Source: Pontibacter lucknowensis | GTDB taxonomy: Bacteria > Bacteroidota > Bacteroidia > Cytophagales > Hymenobacteraceae | Length of the DNA stretch: 64,000 bases | Assembly: GCF_900156415.1 (NCBI RefSeq) | Contig: NZ_FTNM01000004.1 | Coordinates: 1-64,000 of the forward strand | Direction of reading: 5' to 3' | In this document: positions 33,000 through 41,622 of the stretch, piece by piece | Numbering within the stretch: position 1 is the first letter of the stretch | Layout of the letters: each line of letters opens with the position of its first letter | Made by a program: the position numbers and the translations under genes | Notes under the pieces: generated by a model | Database searches by the model: none | Told to the model about the DNA's origin: nothing | What the model saw: the letters and a program-made list of their open reading frames with translations, nothing else

Positions 33000-34394
33000 T
33001 TAAATTTCGTATCCCAATATGTTTAGCATCGATTCATAGGTCTGCTCTGGCGCAAACTGCCAGCTGATCAGCTTCCCGTCCTCATCACGATCCACCAGGA
33101 TATGCTGTGGCGAAGGAATCAGGCAGTGCTTGATGCCACCATACCCGCTTAGCTGCTCCTGGTAGGCTCCAGTGTGGAAGAAACCAATGTAAAGCGGCTC
33201 ATCTTTTGGCGCTTTCGGCAGGAACACCTGGAAGGAGTGCATCTCAGAGTTATAGTAGTCCTGGCTGTCGCAGGTCATACCGCCAAGCTGAATTTTGCGG
33301 TATTCCTTGTTCCAGTGGTTGATGGCCAGCAGTGGCCAGCGCTGGTTCAGTGCCCAGGCATCCGGCAGGTTCGTGATGAACGAGCCATCGATCATGTACC
33401 AAAGCTCCTTGTCGTTCTGCAGCTTCTCATCCAGGATAGAGTAGATGTTAGCGGCGCTCTCACCTACGGTAAAGATGCCAAACTCTGTGAAGATGTTCGG
33501 CTCCGGCACACCCTCTTCCTTGCAGATTCGCTTGATCGTGCGCAGAATTTCCTCGGTCATGTACTGGTAGTTGTAGTCCGCCTGAATGGAGGTTTTGATC
33601 GGGAAGCCACCGCCAATGTCGATGGTGTCCAGCTCCGGGCATACTTTTTTCACTTCGCAGTACTTGTGCACAAAGCGGCTCAGCTCCGACCAGTAATAAG
33701 AGGTGTCCTTTATACCTGTGTTGATGAAGTAGTGCAGCATCTTGAGCTCAAAACGGTCGTCTGGCTTTATTTGCTGCTCATACAGGTCGATCACGTCGTT
33801 GTATCGCACACCCAGTCGGGAGGTATAGAATTCAAACTTCGGCTCTTCGTCCGAAGCCAGGCGTATACCTACTTTAGTCTTCGTGTTCACGTGCTCCTTG
33901 TAGTAGTCTATCTCGCCCAGGTGGTCGAGTATCGGCATACAGTTCACAAAGCCGTCGTTGATCAGCTCCGAAATCCACTGGCGGTAGCGCTCACGCTTAA
34001 AGCCGTTGCAGATGATGTAGGTGTTCTTGTCGATTTTGCCCTTCTTGTGCAGTGCCCGCACGATCTGCATATCGTAACCCGATGAAGTCTCGATGTGAAT
34101 ACCGTTTTTGAGAGCTTCCTCCATTACGAAAGAGAAGTGCGAAGCCTTGGTGCAGTAGCAATAGGTATAAGTACCCTGGTAATCCAGTTTCTGAATGGCA
34201 TCGTTAAAAAGACGCTTTGCCTTCTGAATCTGAGAACTAATTTTGGGCAGGTATGTTAATTTTAAAGGAGTACCATACTGCTTGATCAGGTCCATCAGAG
34301 GAATACCGTTGAAGTACAATTCGTTGTTCTCTACAGTGAATTCTTCCGTTGGGAAATCAAACGTTTGGTGTATTAGGTCAGTGTATTTATCCAT
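33000..34394 (-). CDS. speA: Arginine decarboxylase (short, alanine-racemase fold)
   Basis: A 464-residue PLP-dependent decarboxylase of the fold III (alanine racemase-like) class. The PLP lysine lies in CYCTKASHF (Lys83). Other landmarks are the pyridine-binding DIGGGFPIKTS stretch and, near the C-terminus, GAYQEQLSGYGG with an active-site-type Tyr. It is shorter than the about 630-residue E. coli SpeA and matches the compact version common in Bacteroidota. The reaction converts arginine to agmatine in polyamine synthesis. It is divergent from an arginase gene, so the two arginine-consuming routes share one promoter region. Substrate preference (arginine versus another basic amino acid) is inferred from the family and this context. 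Confidence 0.85.
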   Translation of the reverse strand: MDKYTDLIHQTFDFPTEEFTVENNELYFNGIPLMDLIKQYGTPLKLTYLPKISSQIQKAKRLFNDAIQKLDYQGTYTYCYCTKASHFSFVMEEALKNGIHIETSSGYDMQIVRALHKKGKIDKNTYIICNGFKRERYRQWISELINDGFVNCMPILDHLGEIDYYKEHVNTKTKVGIRLASDEEPKFEFYTSRLGVRYNDVIDLYEQQIKPDDRFELKMLHYFINTGIKDTSYYWSELSRFVHKYCEVKKVCPELDTIDIGGGFPIKTSIQADYNYQYMTEEILRTIKRICKEEGVPEPNIFTEFGIFTVGESAANIYSILDEKLQNDKELWYMIDGSFITNLPDAWALNQRWPLLAINHWNKEYRKIQLGGMTCDSQDYYNSEMHSFQVFLPKAPKDEPLYIGFFHTGAYQEQLSGYGGIKHCLIPSPQHILVDRDEDGKLISWQFAPEQTYESMLNILGYEI

Positions 34395-34564
34395 TATGGT
34401 GCTTGTGCTCTTAAGAAAACATGCAATATTGTTCGTTATTTACCATCTTTGCAAAAACTTAGTTCAATTTATATGAATCGTTCATGAAATTGTTCCTATT
34501 AGGCTCTTTATAGCCGGAAAATTTTGTGAAAGATGGAAGCTAGCGACGCAGAACATATAGATCT
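34395..34564. promoter_or_regulatory. Divergent promoter region of arginine decarboxylase and arginase
   Basis: A 170-base AT-rich spacer between two arginine-metabolism genes. An 8-bp inverted repeat, CCATCTTT at 34443-34450 and AAAGATGG at 34529-34536, is spaced 78 bases apart and could be a paired operator. This is inferred from symmetry only. Confidence 0.35.
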
Positions 34565-35536
34565 ATGAAAAAGATTAAACTTATAGAAGTCAGGTCAGAG
34601 TTGGGGGCCGGAACACGCGGGGCGAGCATGGGAGTTGACGCGCTGCGGGTTGCCTGCTGGGATAAGGGCTGCGACTACTTCAAACGTTTCAACTCTATCA
34701 GCGTACCCGACCTTAACTATACCCTGTTCGACAGGGATCTGTTCCCGAATGCACACCGCATCGACAGTATCCTGACGGTGCAGAAGAACATTGCCAATGC
34801 CGTAGAGCAGACACTGGAGCTGGACATGTTTCCGCTCGTGCTGTCGGGCGATCACTCCAATGCCCACGGCACGATAGCAGGTATAAAATCAGCATACCCT
34901 GATAAAACGCTGGGTGTTATCTGGGTAGACGCACACGCCGACATCCACTCGCCGTATACCTCGCCATCGGGCAACGTGCACGGCATGCCGCTGGCCATGG
35001 CGCTCAACATCGACAACCTGGAGCGTCAGATAAATGACCCGGCACCAGAAACCGTTTTCTTCTGGAACTCGCTGAAGAAGCTGGGTTATGACGGTCCTAA
35101 GCTGAAGCCCGAGCACCTGGTATACATTGTCGTGCGCGATACCGAAGAGCCGGAAGATTACCTGATGAACAAACATGGCATCAAGAACTTTACCTATGCT
35201 GAGCTTAGTAAGAAGGGGCCGGAGCAGGTAGCCGCCGAAGCCCTCGGACGCCTGCAGGACTGCGACATCATCTATGTGTCATTTGACGTGGATAGCCTCG
35301 ATTCGAAATTCTCAAAAGGAACCGGTACCCCGGTAGAGGTGGGCCTGACCGTAGAGGAGGCGAAGCTGCTGAATTACCACCTGTTGCAGGACCCGCGTAT
35401 TGTGTGCTACGAAATGACCGAGATCAACCCGACGCTAGATACTGAAAACACCATGGCTGAGAACGCTTTCGACATACTCGAGACAGCCACCGACGCCATT
35501 TTACACAGAGAATTTAATAAAACAGCTATACATTAA
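34565..35536 (+). CDS. Arginase
   Basis: A 323-residue ureohydrolase. The binuclear manganese ligands are all present: His97 in SGDHSNAHG; Asp122, His124 and Asp126 in VDAHADIH; Asp241 and Asp243 in SFDVDSLD. The loop SPSGNVHGMP is the arginase form of the substrate-binding segment, which holds the amino acid's alpha-carboxylate and amine. Agmatinases lack it, so arginase (arginine to ornithine and urea) is favoured over agmatinase. The gene is divergent from arginine decarboxylase and eight bases upstream of argS, which makes this a compact arginine hub. The divergent spacer may coordinate the two. Confidence 0.85.
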   Translation: MKKIKLIEVRSELGAGTRGASMGVDALRVACWDKGCDYFKRFNSISVPDLNYTLFDRDLFPNAHRIDSILTVQKNIANAVEQTLELDMFPLVLSGDHSNAHGTIAGIKSAYPDKTLGVIWVDAHADIHSPYTSPSGNVHGMPLAMALNIDNLERQINDPAPETVFFWNSLKKLGYDGPKLKPEHLVYIVVRDTEEPEDYLMNKHGIKNFTYAELSKKGPEQVAAEALGRLQDCDIIYVSFDVDSLDSKFSKGTGTPVEVGLTVEEAKLLNYHLLQDPRIVCYEMTEINPTLDTENTMAENAFDILETATDAILHREFNKTAIH

Positions 35537-35544
35537 TTCACTTA

Positions 35545-37335
35545 ATGCAACTTCAAAACGCCATCAGCCAAAGCATTAGCCAGGCACTTCAGGCTTTGTT
35601 TGGCCTTACTGTTGACGCTTCTACTATCGCCCTCCAGCCAACCCGCAAAGAGTTTGCCGGCAGCTTCACGTTCGTAACTTTCCCTTACACCAAGCAGGCC
35701 GGCAAAGGCCCTGAGCAGATCGGAGAGGCATTGGGTGCTTACCTGAAAGAGCATGCCACAGAGGTGAAGAACTTCAACGTGGTGAAGGGCTTCCTGAATC
35801 TGGAAGTAGAGGAGAAGGTATGGGTGCGTCTGTTCCGTGAACTGATGACCAACCCAAGCCACGGGCAGGCAGCAGACTCTGGTAAGAAAGTGATGGTGGA
35901 ATACTCTTCGCCAAATACGAACAAGCCGTTGCACCTGGGGCACCTTCGCAATAACTTCCTGGGTTACTCCGTGTCGGAGATTATGAAGGCCAACGGACAT
36001 AACGTGATGAAGGCGAACCTGGTGAACGACCGTGGCATCCACATCTGCAAGTCCATGCTGGCTTACCAGAAAATGGGCAATGGCGAAACCCCGGAGAGCA
36101 GCGGCATGAAAGGCGACCACCTGGCTGGCAAATACTATGTGTTGTTCGACAAAGCTTACAAGGAGCAGATCGACGAGCTGGTAGCTGGTGGCATGGACAA
36201 GGAAGAGGCGAAGAAGAAGGCGCCGCTGATGCTGGAGGCACAGGCCATGCTGCAGCAGTGGGAGCAAGGCGACGAAGAAGTGGTATCCCTGTGGAAGACC
36301 ATGAATGGTTGGGTATACGAAGGCTTCGATGCCACTTACCGCAACATCGGCGTTAATTTTGATAAGTTCTATTACGAGTCTGAGACTTATACTTTGGGTA
36401 AAGAGCGTGTGGATGAAGGCCTGCAGAAAGGCGTGTTCTTCAAAAAGCCAGACGGCTCGGTATGGGTGGACCTGACCGACGAAGGATTGGACGAGAAGCT
36501 CCTGCTCCGTTCTGACGGTACCTCGGTATACATTACCCAAGACCTGGGTACAGCCGAGCTAAAATACAACGACTTCCCGTATGACCAGTCGGTATACGTG
36601 GTGGCCGATGAGCAGAACTACCACTTCCAGGTACTGAAGGCTGTGCTGAAGAAGCTCGGCAAGCCATACGCAGAGGGTATCTACCACCTGTCTTACGGCA
36701 TGGTGGACCTGCCATCCGGCAAAATGAAATCAAGGGAAGGTACGGTAGTGGACGCCGATGAGCTGGTAGCCGAGATGATCGACACCGCCCGTCAGCAGAC
36801 AGAGGAGCTTGGAAAGATCGAAGGCTTTACGCCGGAGGAAGCACAGCAGCTTTACCATACCCTCGCGATGGGCGCCCTGAAGTACTTCCTGCTGAAGGTG
36901 GACCCTAAGAAGCGTATGCTCTTCAACCCGCAGGAGTCGATTGACTTCCGTGGCAACACAGGGCCATTTGTGCAGTACACGCACGCTCGAATCTCTGCCA
37001 TCCTGCGCAAGGCGGGTGAGATGGGCATTGCCGTAGACGCCGCTTCTTTCGGTGACTTCAACAACCTGCACGAAGCAGAGCAGGAGGTGATCGTGCAGCT
37101 GGTAAATTATCCGGAGGTGGTGAAAGAAGCCGGCAAGCTTTACGCCCCGTCTGTTATCGCGAACTACGCCTACGAACTCGCCAAAGCCTATAACCGTTTC
37201 TACCAGGAGATCTCGATCTTTAACGAAACCGACGAGCAGGCCCGCAACTTCCGCATCGCCCTCTCTGCCATGGTAGCCCGCTTCGTGCGCGAAAGCATGA
37301 GCCTGCTAGGTATAGAAGTGCCGGAGCGAATGTAA
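35545..37335 (+). CDS. argS: Arginyl-tRNA synthetase
   Basis: A 596-residue class I synthetase. The HIGH motif appears as HLGHLRNN (His130-His133). The KMSKS position reads GKMKSREG, the degenerate loop typical of ArgRS. The N-terminal Add-1 tRNA-binding domain (about 1-110) and the C-terminal anticodon-binding helices (YAPSVIANYAYELAKAYNRFYQ) are both present. It starts eight bases after arginase, so co-transcription would tie charging of tRNA-Arg to arginine catabolism. The length matches bacterial ArgRS. A large antisense open frame across it is not supported. Confidence 0.97.
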   Translation: MQLQNAISQSISQALQALFGLTVDASTIALQPTRKEFAGSFTFVTFPYTKQAGKGPEQIGEALGAYLKEHATEVKNFNVVKGFLNLEVEEKVWVRLFRELMTNPSHGQAADSGKKVMVEYSSPNTNKPLHLGHLRNNFLGYSVSEIMKANGHNVMKANLVNDRGIHICKSMLAYQKMGNGETPESSGMKGDHLAGKYYVLFDKAYKEQIDELVAGGMDKEEAKKKAPLMLEAQAMLQQWEQGDEEVVSLWKTMNGWVYEGFDATYRNIGVNFDKFYYESETYTLGKERVDEGLQKGVFFKKPDGSVWVDLTDEGLDEKLLLRSDGTSVYITQDLGTAELKYNDFPYDQSVYVVADEQNYHFQVLKAVLKKLGKPYAEGIYHLSYGMVDLPSGKMKSREGTVVDADELVAEMIDTARQQTEELGKIEGFTPEEAQQLYHTLAMGALKYFLLKVDPKKRMLFNPQESIDFRGNTGPFVQYTHARISAILRKAGEMGIAVDAASFGDFNNLHEAEQEVIVQLVNYPEVVKEAGKLYAPSVIANYAYELAKAYNRFYQEISIFNETDEQARNFRIALSAMVARFVRESMSLLGIEVPERM

Positions 37336-37476
37336 AGATAAGGGAAGCTAGCTTGGGGATGTGTCATCCCCCTGCCCTCTTCAAAGGGGGACTTTTCATG
37401 GAGCATGTATAATCCGCAAAACAAAACTACCCTAAAGAGGTTTTAAGCCAGTATCTATACCTTAAGTAAAGCTAAC

Positions 37477-38070
37477 ATGAAGCGCAGCACACAACTTTTG
37501 ACAGTAGCAATGGTACTAGGTGTATCAGTAGCCTGTACAGGCGGATCATCTAATGCAAACCAAACAAACGATATGGCAACAGAGACCAATCAGACGGCAC
37601 AAACTAACGGATTCCATTCCTTCAAAATCGAAAGTCTTGACGGGAAAGAGATTGACTTCTCGAAGTTCAAGGGTAAGAAAGTGCTGGTGGTGAACACCGC
37701 TTCGGAGTGTGGCTATACCCCACAGTATGCCGACCTGCAGAAGCTCCACGAGACGCATGGCGATAAGGTGGTAATTCTGGGCTTCCCGGCAAACAACTTT
37801 GGCGGACAGGAGCCAGGTTCAGAAGAGGAGATTGCGGCTTTCTGCCAGAAGAACTACGGCGTGACTTTCCAGATGATGGAGAAGGTATCCGTGAAAGGCG
37901 ATGACCAGCACCCGCTTTACCAGTGGCTGGCCAAAAACAGCCCGAACAACGACGAGCCGAGCTGGAACTTCAGCAAGTACCTGATCGACGAAAACGGCAA
38001 AGTAGTGGCCTTCTATCCGTCTAAAGTGAAGCCGATGGGAGAGGAAATTCTGGCGGCGATTCAGAAGTAA
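37477..38070 (+). CDS. Glutathione peroxidase-like lipoprotein
   Basis: A 197-residue protein combining a lipoprotein signal (VSVAC, lipid Cys20) and a GPx-like thioredoxin fold from about residue 45. The peroxidatic Cys is Cys78 in NTASECGYT, with the usual FPANNFGGQEPG block holding the catalytic Gln, WNFSKYL holding Trp and Asn, and a candidate resolving Cys in AAFCQKNYG. Such enzymes reduce hydroperoxides using thioredoxin. Location at the membrane as a lipoprotein suggests protection of lipids in the periplasm. It is a single gene followed by an inverted repeat built from the TATACC motif. Confidence 0.9.
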   Translation: MKRSTQLLTVAMVLGVSVACTGGSSNANQTNDMATETNQTAQTNGFHSFKIESLDGKEIDFSKFKGKKVLVVNTASECGYTPQYADLQKLHETHGDKVVILGFPANNFGGQEPGSEEEIAAFCQKNYGVTFQMMEKVSVKGDDQHPLYQWLAKNSPNNDEPSWNFSKYLIDENGKVVAFYPSKVKPMGEEILAAIQK

Positions 38071-38074
38071 TGAC

Positions 38075-38105
38075 ATCAGGTATAGGCACTGATGCTATAC
38101 CTGAT
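38075..38105. repeat. Perfect inverted repeat built from two copies of the dispersed motif
   Basis: ATCAGGTATAG (38075-38085) and its exact complement CTATACCTGAT (38095-38105) flank a 9-nt loop. The repeat lies five bases after the GPx stop and could serve as its terminator, although no T-run follows. The two arms are the extended TATACC/GGTATA consensus. See the findings on this motif. Confidence 0.8.
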
Positions 38106-38121
38106 ATTTGAGAAAAATACC

Positions 38122-39057
38122 TTGAACACAACACAACACATTCCGCAGAATCCAGGTCTGGTAAAGGCCTGGATTTCCGCTTTTAGGCCGCGTACGCTGC
38201 CACTGGCCTTTTCCTGTATCGGTATGGGGGGCTTTATGGCCGCTGCTTACGGTGCCTTTGATGCCGTAGTGGTGGGCCTCTGCGTACTCACGACACTCTT
38301 CCTGCAGATACTCTCCAACCTGGCCAACGACTACGGCGACTCCATACACGGCGCCGACAGTGAGCACCGGGAAGGACCGAAGCGGGCGGTGCAGGCGGGC
38401 CATATCAAAGCCGAGCACATGAAGAAGGGGATGGCCGTGTTCAGCCTGCTGTCGCTGGTGTCGGGTTTGCTGCTGTTGTGGGTGGCTTTCGGTGCCGAAG
38501 GCATATACCTGTTCCTGGTCTTTCTTGCTCTTGGACTGGCTTCTATCTGGGCCGCCATTAACTATACAGCTGGCTCCAAACCTTATGGTTATGCCGGCCT
38601 GGGCGATATCTTCGTGTTCGTATTCTTCGGCTTGGTGGGTGTGCTGGGTACTTTCTTTTTGCAGGCGCAGTCGCTGCCCATGCTGGTGATTCTGCCGGCC
38701 ATGGTTTGCGGCTTCTTCTCTACAGCCGTACTCAACGTGAACAACATTCGCGACATCAAATCCGATGTGCTGGCAGGCAAGCGCTCCATCCCTGTGCGTC
38801 TGGGACCTGTGCGGGCGCGCATTTATCACCTGGTGCTGCTGGCCGGAGGCGTGCTTAGTGCATTGGCTTACGTACTGCTCAACTTTTATAGCGTGTGGCA
38901 GTTTCTGTTTGTGCTGGCTGTACCACTTGTGTTAGTCAATGCCGTGAAGGTATGGCAAAAGCAAACGTCATCAGAACTCGACCCATACCTGAAGCAGATG
39001 GCGATTACGACCATGCTGTTTGTGCTGCTTTTTGGGATAGGCCAAGTGGTGGCTTAA
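38122..39057 (+). CDS. menA: 1,4-dihydroxy-2-naphthoate polyprenyltransferase
   Basis: An approximately 311-residue UbiA-superfamily membrane protein with eight to nine helices, attaching the polyprenyl chain in menaquinone synthesis. The family N-terminus AWISAFRPRTLPLA is followed by the first prenyl-diphosphate site NDYGDSIHGAD and the second, DIKSDVLAGKRSIPVRLG. An ATG at 38092 is in frame, but it lies inside a perfect inverted repeat and gives a leader without family resemblance. A TTG at 38122 preceded by GAGAAAA therefore looks the better start. Menaquinone is the expected electron carrier for the complex I genes elsewhere in the window. Confidence 0.9.
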   Translation: MNTTQHIPQNPGLVKAWISAFRPRTLPLAFSCIGMGGFMAAAYGAFDAVVVGLCVLTTLFLQILSNLANDYGDSIHGADSEHREGPKRAVQAGHIKAEHMKKGMAVFSLLSLVSGLLLLWVAFGAEGIYLFLVFLALGLASIWAAINYTAGSKPYGYAGLGDIFVFVFFGLVGVLGTFFLQAQSLPMLVILPAMVCGFFSTAVLNVNNIRDIKSDVLAGKRSIPVRLGPVRARIYHLVLLAGGVLSALAYVLLNFYSVWQFLFVLAVPLVLVNAVKVWQKQTSSELDPYLKQMAITTMLFVLLFGIGQVVA

Positions 39058-39074
39058 TCAGTTTTGATCAGTTA

Positions 39075-39683
39075 CTAAAGCAGGTCGCTGCTCTGTATGA
39101 TTTTTCCGCCGCTGGCCAGCATGTCGGCACGAGCAGCGGCATAGCCTTCCTGACTGATCGGGCGGGTCGCATCTTCAATAAAATACTTTTCAAACCCTTC
39201 GCCGAGAGCATCTTTGGCGGAGTAGTACACGCAGTAGTCGGCGGCAAGCCCTGCCAGGTATACCTGAGTCACACCTTTGCCACGCAGGTAGTCCGCTAAG
39301 CCAGTTGATTTTAGACGACCATTGTCATAAAAGCCACTGTAGCTGTCGATCTCCGGGTTGGTGCCTTTTCTGAAAATAGCTTCAATTTTTCTGGTCTCGA
39401 GGGCAGGGGCGAGGTCGGCTCCGGAGGTGTTTTGCAGACAGTGGTCAGGCCAGAGCACCTGTGGCAGACCGAGTAGTTCGGTCGTTTCGAACGGGCTTTT
39501 TCCTTCGTGGTTGGAGGCAAAACTCTTGTGGTCGGCCGGGTGCCAGTCCTGTGTCGCCACCACCAGGTCAAACTGCTCCTGTAGTTGGTTCACGATAGGG
39601 ATGATCAGATCACCTTCCGGAACTGCGAGTGCGCCGCCAGGTAAGAAGTCGTTTTGTATGTCGATGAGCAATAATGCTTTCAT
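39075..39683 (-). CDS. pncA: Nicotinamidase / pyrazinamidase
   Basis: A 202-residue isochorismatase-fold enzyme converting nicotinamide to nicotinic acid in NAD salvage. The catalytic triad is visible: Asp8 in LLLIDIQNDF, Lys in FRKGTNPEIDSYSGF, and the nucleophile Cys in AADYCVYYSA. The metal site is TQDWHPADHKSF. Length and motif spacing match bacterial PncA closely. The same enzyme class activates pyrazinamide. It is convergent with menA and separated from it by 17 bases, with no obvious terminator in between. Confidence 0.95.
   Translation of the reverse strand: MKALLLIDIQNDFLPGGALAVPEGDLIIPIVNQLQEQFDLVVATQDWHPADHKSFASNHEGKSPFETTELLGLPQVLWPDHCLQNTSGADLAPALETRKIEAIFRKGTNPEIDSYSGFYDNGRLKSTGLADYLRGKGVTQVYLAGLAADYCVYYSAKDALGEGFEKYFIEDATRPISQEGYAAARADMLASGGKIIQSSDLL
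39256..39267. repeat. Palindromic double copy of the dispersed motif
   Basis: CAGGTATACCTG is a perfect 12-bp palindrome combining GGTATA and TATACC. The identical palindrome recurs at 40451-40462. Here it lies inside pncA, so the coding sequence tolerates it. It illustrates the extended consensus described in the findings. Confidence 0.8.
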
Positions 39684-39832
39684 GGGTATAAGCTAGGTAT
39701 AAGTATAGGTGCAAGCCAGTCTGATATGCTAAGTTAAGCATTGCTTGCCTAAATCGTATCAGGTTACCCCGCTGTTCATGGCCTTGCCTGATACCACTAT
39801 AAGGTTCTCAATATAATAGTAAAGTTAATGCT

Positions 39833-40549
39833 TTACTCCAGCCCGTCCGTCAGGTTGGCCAGCGGAGGCTTGTGGTCTTCCTGGTATATTTCGAAGTAAA
39901 CCGTGTCGCCGATCGACTCCACCACATTCGCCTGCTTAATCACGTCCTGGTAGGTGTCATAACAGTTCAGTGCCTTCTTCATGATTTCTATGTCCTCGGG
40001 TCGCAGCTTCACTTCGCAGTCGATGAGGTCGGGCCTGCTGTGCTTCATCAGGAATTTGCCGGATTGCAGCGGCTGTTCTGTTTTGTTTGGCAGCGTCAGG
40101 AAAGCCAGCCTTTTCAGGTAATCAGAGCCGCCCTCTTTCATCTCCAGGAATACCCGCTTAACGACGGCGTGCATCACGAGGTGATCATGAAAGCCGCTTA
40201 CCCCATGCACCGGGTAGGATACGATGACCTGCGGCTCTATCTGCCGGATGTGCGCCTTTACCACCTTCTCAATCTCACGTGGGTCCATCTCGGCCAGTTT
40301 GCTGTCGGGCAGGTCGAACACCGTCATGCCTGTCAGGCCGAGCACCCGCTCCACGGCCAGCATTTCCTTGTACCTGACATCGCCCATCTCTTCCACGCTC
40401 AGGCCCAGTTCATGCCGCACCTTGGTGGCACCGCCCCTGGTGAGGGTGAACAGGTATACCTGGTGCCCTTGCTCCAGTTGCTGCCACATAACAGGGGCCG
40501 GACCGAAGGATTCATCATCGGGATGCGGGAAGATATAGAGAATGCGCAT
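39833..40549 (-). CDS. PIG-L family deacetylase
   Basis: A 238-residue zinc-dependent deacetylase. The N-terminus carries the zinc and catalytic motif PHPDDE (residues 8-13), and a second HDH motif occurs in GVSGFHDHLVMHAV near residue 118. The family removes acetyl groups from N-acetylglucosamine-type sugars: GlcNAc-PI in eukaryotes, mycothiol or bacillithiol precursors and lipid-linked sugars in bacteria. Bacillithiol-type BshB enzymes in Bacteroidota are close relatives, but this gene has no bshA or bshC next to it, so the substrate remains open. Single gene, no signal peptide. Confidence 0.88.
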   Translation of the reverse strand: MRILYIFPHPDDESFGPAPVMWQQLEQGHQVYLFTLTRGGATKVRHELGLSVEEMGDVRYKEMLAVERVLGLTGMTVFDLPDSKLAEMDPREIEKVVKAHIRQIEPQVIVSYPVHGVSGFHDHLVMHAVVKRVFLEMKEGGSDYLKRLAFLTLPNKTEQPLQSGKFLMKHSRPDLIDCEVKLRPEDIEIMKKALNCYDTYQDVIKQANVVESIGDTVYFEIYQEDHKPPLANLTDGLE

Positions 40550-40648
40550 GATGGGGGTTTTGGTTTAAGTGTTTGGATGCTCACTTAAACGGAGAAAAGC
40601 GCCGGAACGGTTTGCAGGATATAGGCAAATCGGGTTTAGCAGGATGTC

Positions 40649-41272
40649 CTACAGGCTACAATGGTTTGGGTTGGAGCTATTTGGCTTGTTAAACTTGAAA
40701 CTCCCCCTTTCAATTCTGATAAATTCCTCAGGGTTTTGTTCATGAAAGAGAATGCCTTCGAAGCTTCCTTTTATGGACTGAAGTGCGACATAGCCTGGCA
40801 GCGGCAATATTTCATCTACCCTTACCTGAAAAGAATTAGGTGTATTCACATACCTGGTAGAAGTGCCATCGGCGTGCGTGATCAGGTAATAAGCATAGGA
40901 GTCGAAAATTTCCTGATAAGTGCCGGTCGTATGGTAAGTGCCCTTTTTATGTACTCCTGTAATTTGGATCTCAAGCAGGTCATCTGCTTGCATGTCACTC
41001 TTGCCGGAGTTGCTGTGCGCTGTGATTGTAAAAGCTGGTGAGGAAATGTCATTTACCGTATGAACTGACCAGGCGCCGTTAAACCTGCTTCTGCATTTAT
41101 CGCCATCAATTGCTGTCGGCTGCCAGCTCTGACCATCAAGCTCCAAAGCAAGTTCATTAACCACAGTAGGTTCTTCGGGACCAGGATCCTTCTTCTCACA
41201 GCCGGAAAATAGAAACAGCGCCAGGCACAGGAAAGCAAGCGCTTTGTTCTTCTGAATAGCTATTGACTGCAT
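40649..41272 (-). CDS. Lipoprotein of unknown function
   Basis: A 207-residue predicted lipoprotein. The signal ends FLFSGC (lipid Cys25), followed by a Lys/Asp/Pro-rich linker and a beta-rich mature domain beginning LALELDGQSWQPTAID. This look is common for surface-exposed Bacteroidota lipoproteins with one jelly-roll or sandwich domain. Two Cys residues, near 60 and at the C-terminus, might pair. I see no enzyme motif and recognise no specific family. It is a monocistronic minus-strand gene. Confidence 0.65.
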   Translation of the reverse strand: MQSIAIQKNKALAFLCLALFLFSGCEKKDPGPEEPTVVNELALELDGQSWQPTAIDGDKCRSRFNGAWSVHTVNDISSPAFTITAHSNSGKSDMQADDLLEIQITGVHKKGTYHTTGTYQEIFDSYAYYLITHADGTSTRYVNTPNSFQVRVDEILPLPGYVALQSIKGSFEGILFHEQNPEEFIRIERGSFKFNKPNSSNPNHCSL

Positions 41273-41622
41273 CTGTACTTATTTAACAGTGTGGGGTTAA
41301 GTTGTTTACTTGACTAGCCTGCTTTTGTTGTAACTCTGTGTTATTCCTTTATTTGATTGAGAAGAAAGCTATTATTCACCTTTTTTCAACCCGCTCAGGA
41401 TAGGAGAGTAAAGTTGTCTCACAGCTAATTTCCAATTCCCCTTCTCGTCTTTTTCATTCAGAATCGGTGCTCCTTTGTTTACTTCTCGCACAATTCCGTT
41501 TCTGTCCACAAAGATATTTGGTTTTCAGAGCAGTCTCTTTTGCTTCTGTTCAGAGAAAGGCTTTTTAAGTTAGACCAGGAGCCACCTCGCTGAGCGGCTC
41601 CCGGAGCTAACCTAACAAAATT
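41273..41622. other. Gap holding a gene fragment and a hairpin
   Basis: This 350-base gap contains the redoxin-like fragment at 41372-41524 and, at 41575-41614, a long imperfect hairpin (CCGGGAGCC/GGCTCCTGG inside a GTTAG/CTAAC outer stem, minus strand). The hairpin follows the beta-barrel gene stop and is probably its terminator, without a strong T-run. Confidence 0.5.
41372..41524 (-). pseudogene. C-terminal remnant of a redoxin (TlpA-like) protein
   Basis: A 50-codon minus-strand frame reads KPNIFVDRNGIVREVNKGAP and continues to SPILSGLKKGE and TAA. The opening stretch resembles the cis-Pro strand and following hairpin of TlpA/peroxiredoxin-type thioredoxin folds. No start codon precedes it: a TGA stop abuts it upstream, and the rest of the domain, including the CxxC active site, is missing. 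I read it as the decayed end of a deleted gene. Confidence 0.55.

Noticed and set aside
33174..34085. 303-codon open frame on the plus strand
   Set aside because: It lies entirely antisense to the arginine decarboxylase gene, whose motifs are intact; its translation is Val/His/Arg-rich with no domain signature. It is a codon-usage shadow.
34565..35536. Agmatinase instead of arginase
   Set aside because: An agmatinase would suit the neighbouring arginine decarboxylase, but the SPSGNVHGMP loop is the arginase type that binds the amino acid backbone.
35542..36540. 332-codon open frame on the minus strand
   Set aside because: Antisense to argS, which has complete HIGH-type and KMSKS-type motifs; the shadow product is rich in Leu, His and Val with no recognisable domain.
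39872..40588. 238-codon plus-strand frame
   Set aside because: Mirror of the PIG-L deacetylase gene; the real gene has PHPDDE and HDH motifs on the other strand.
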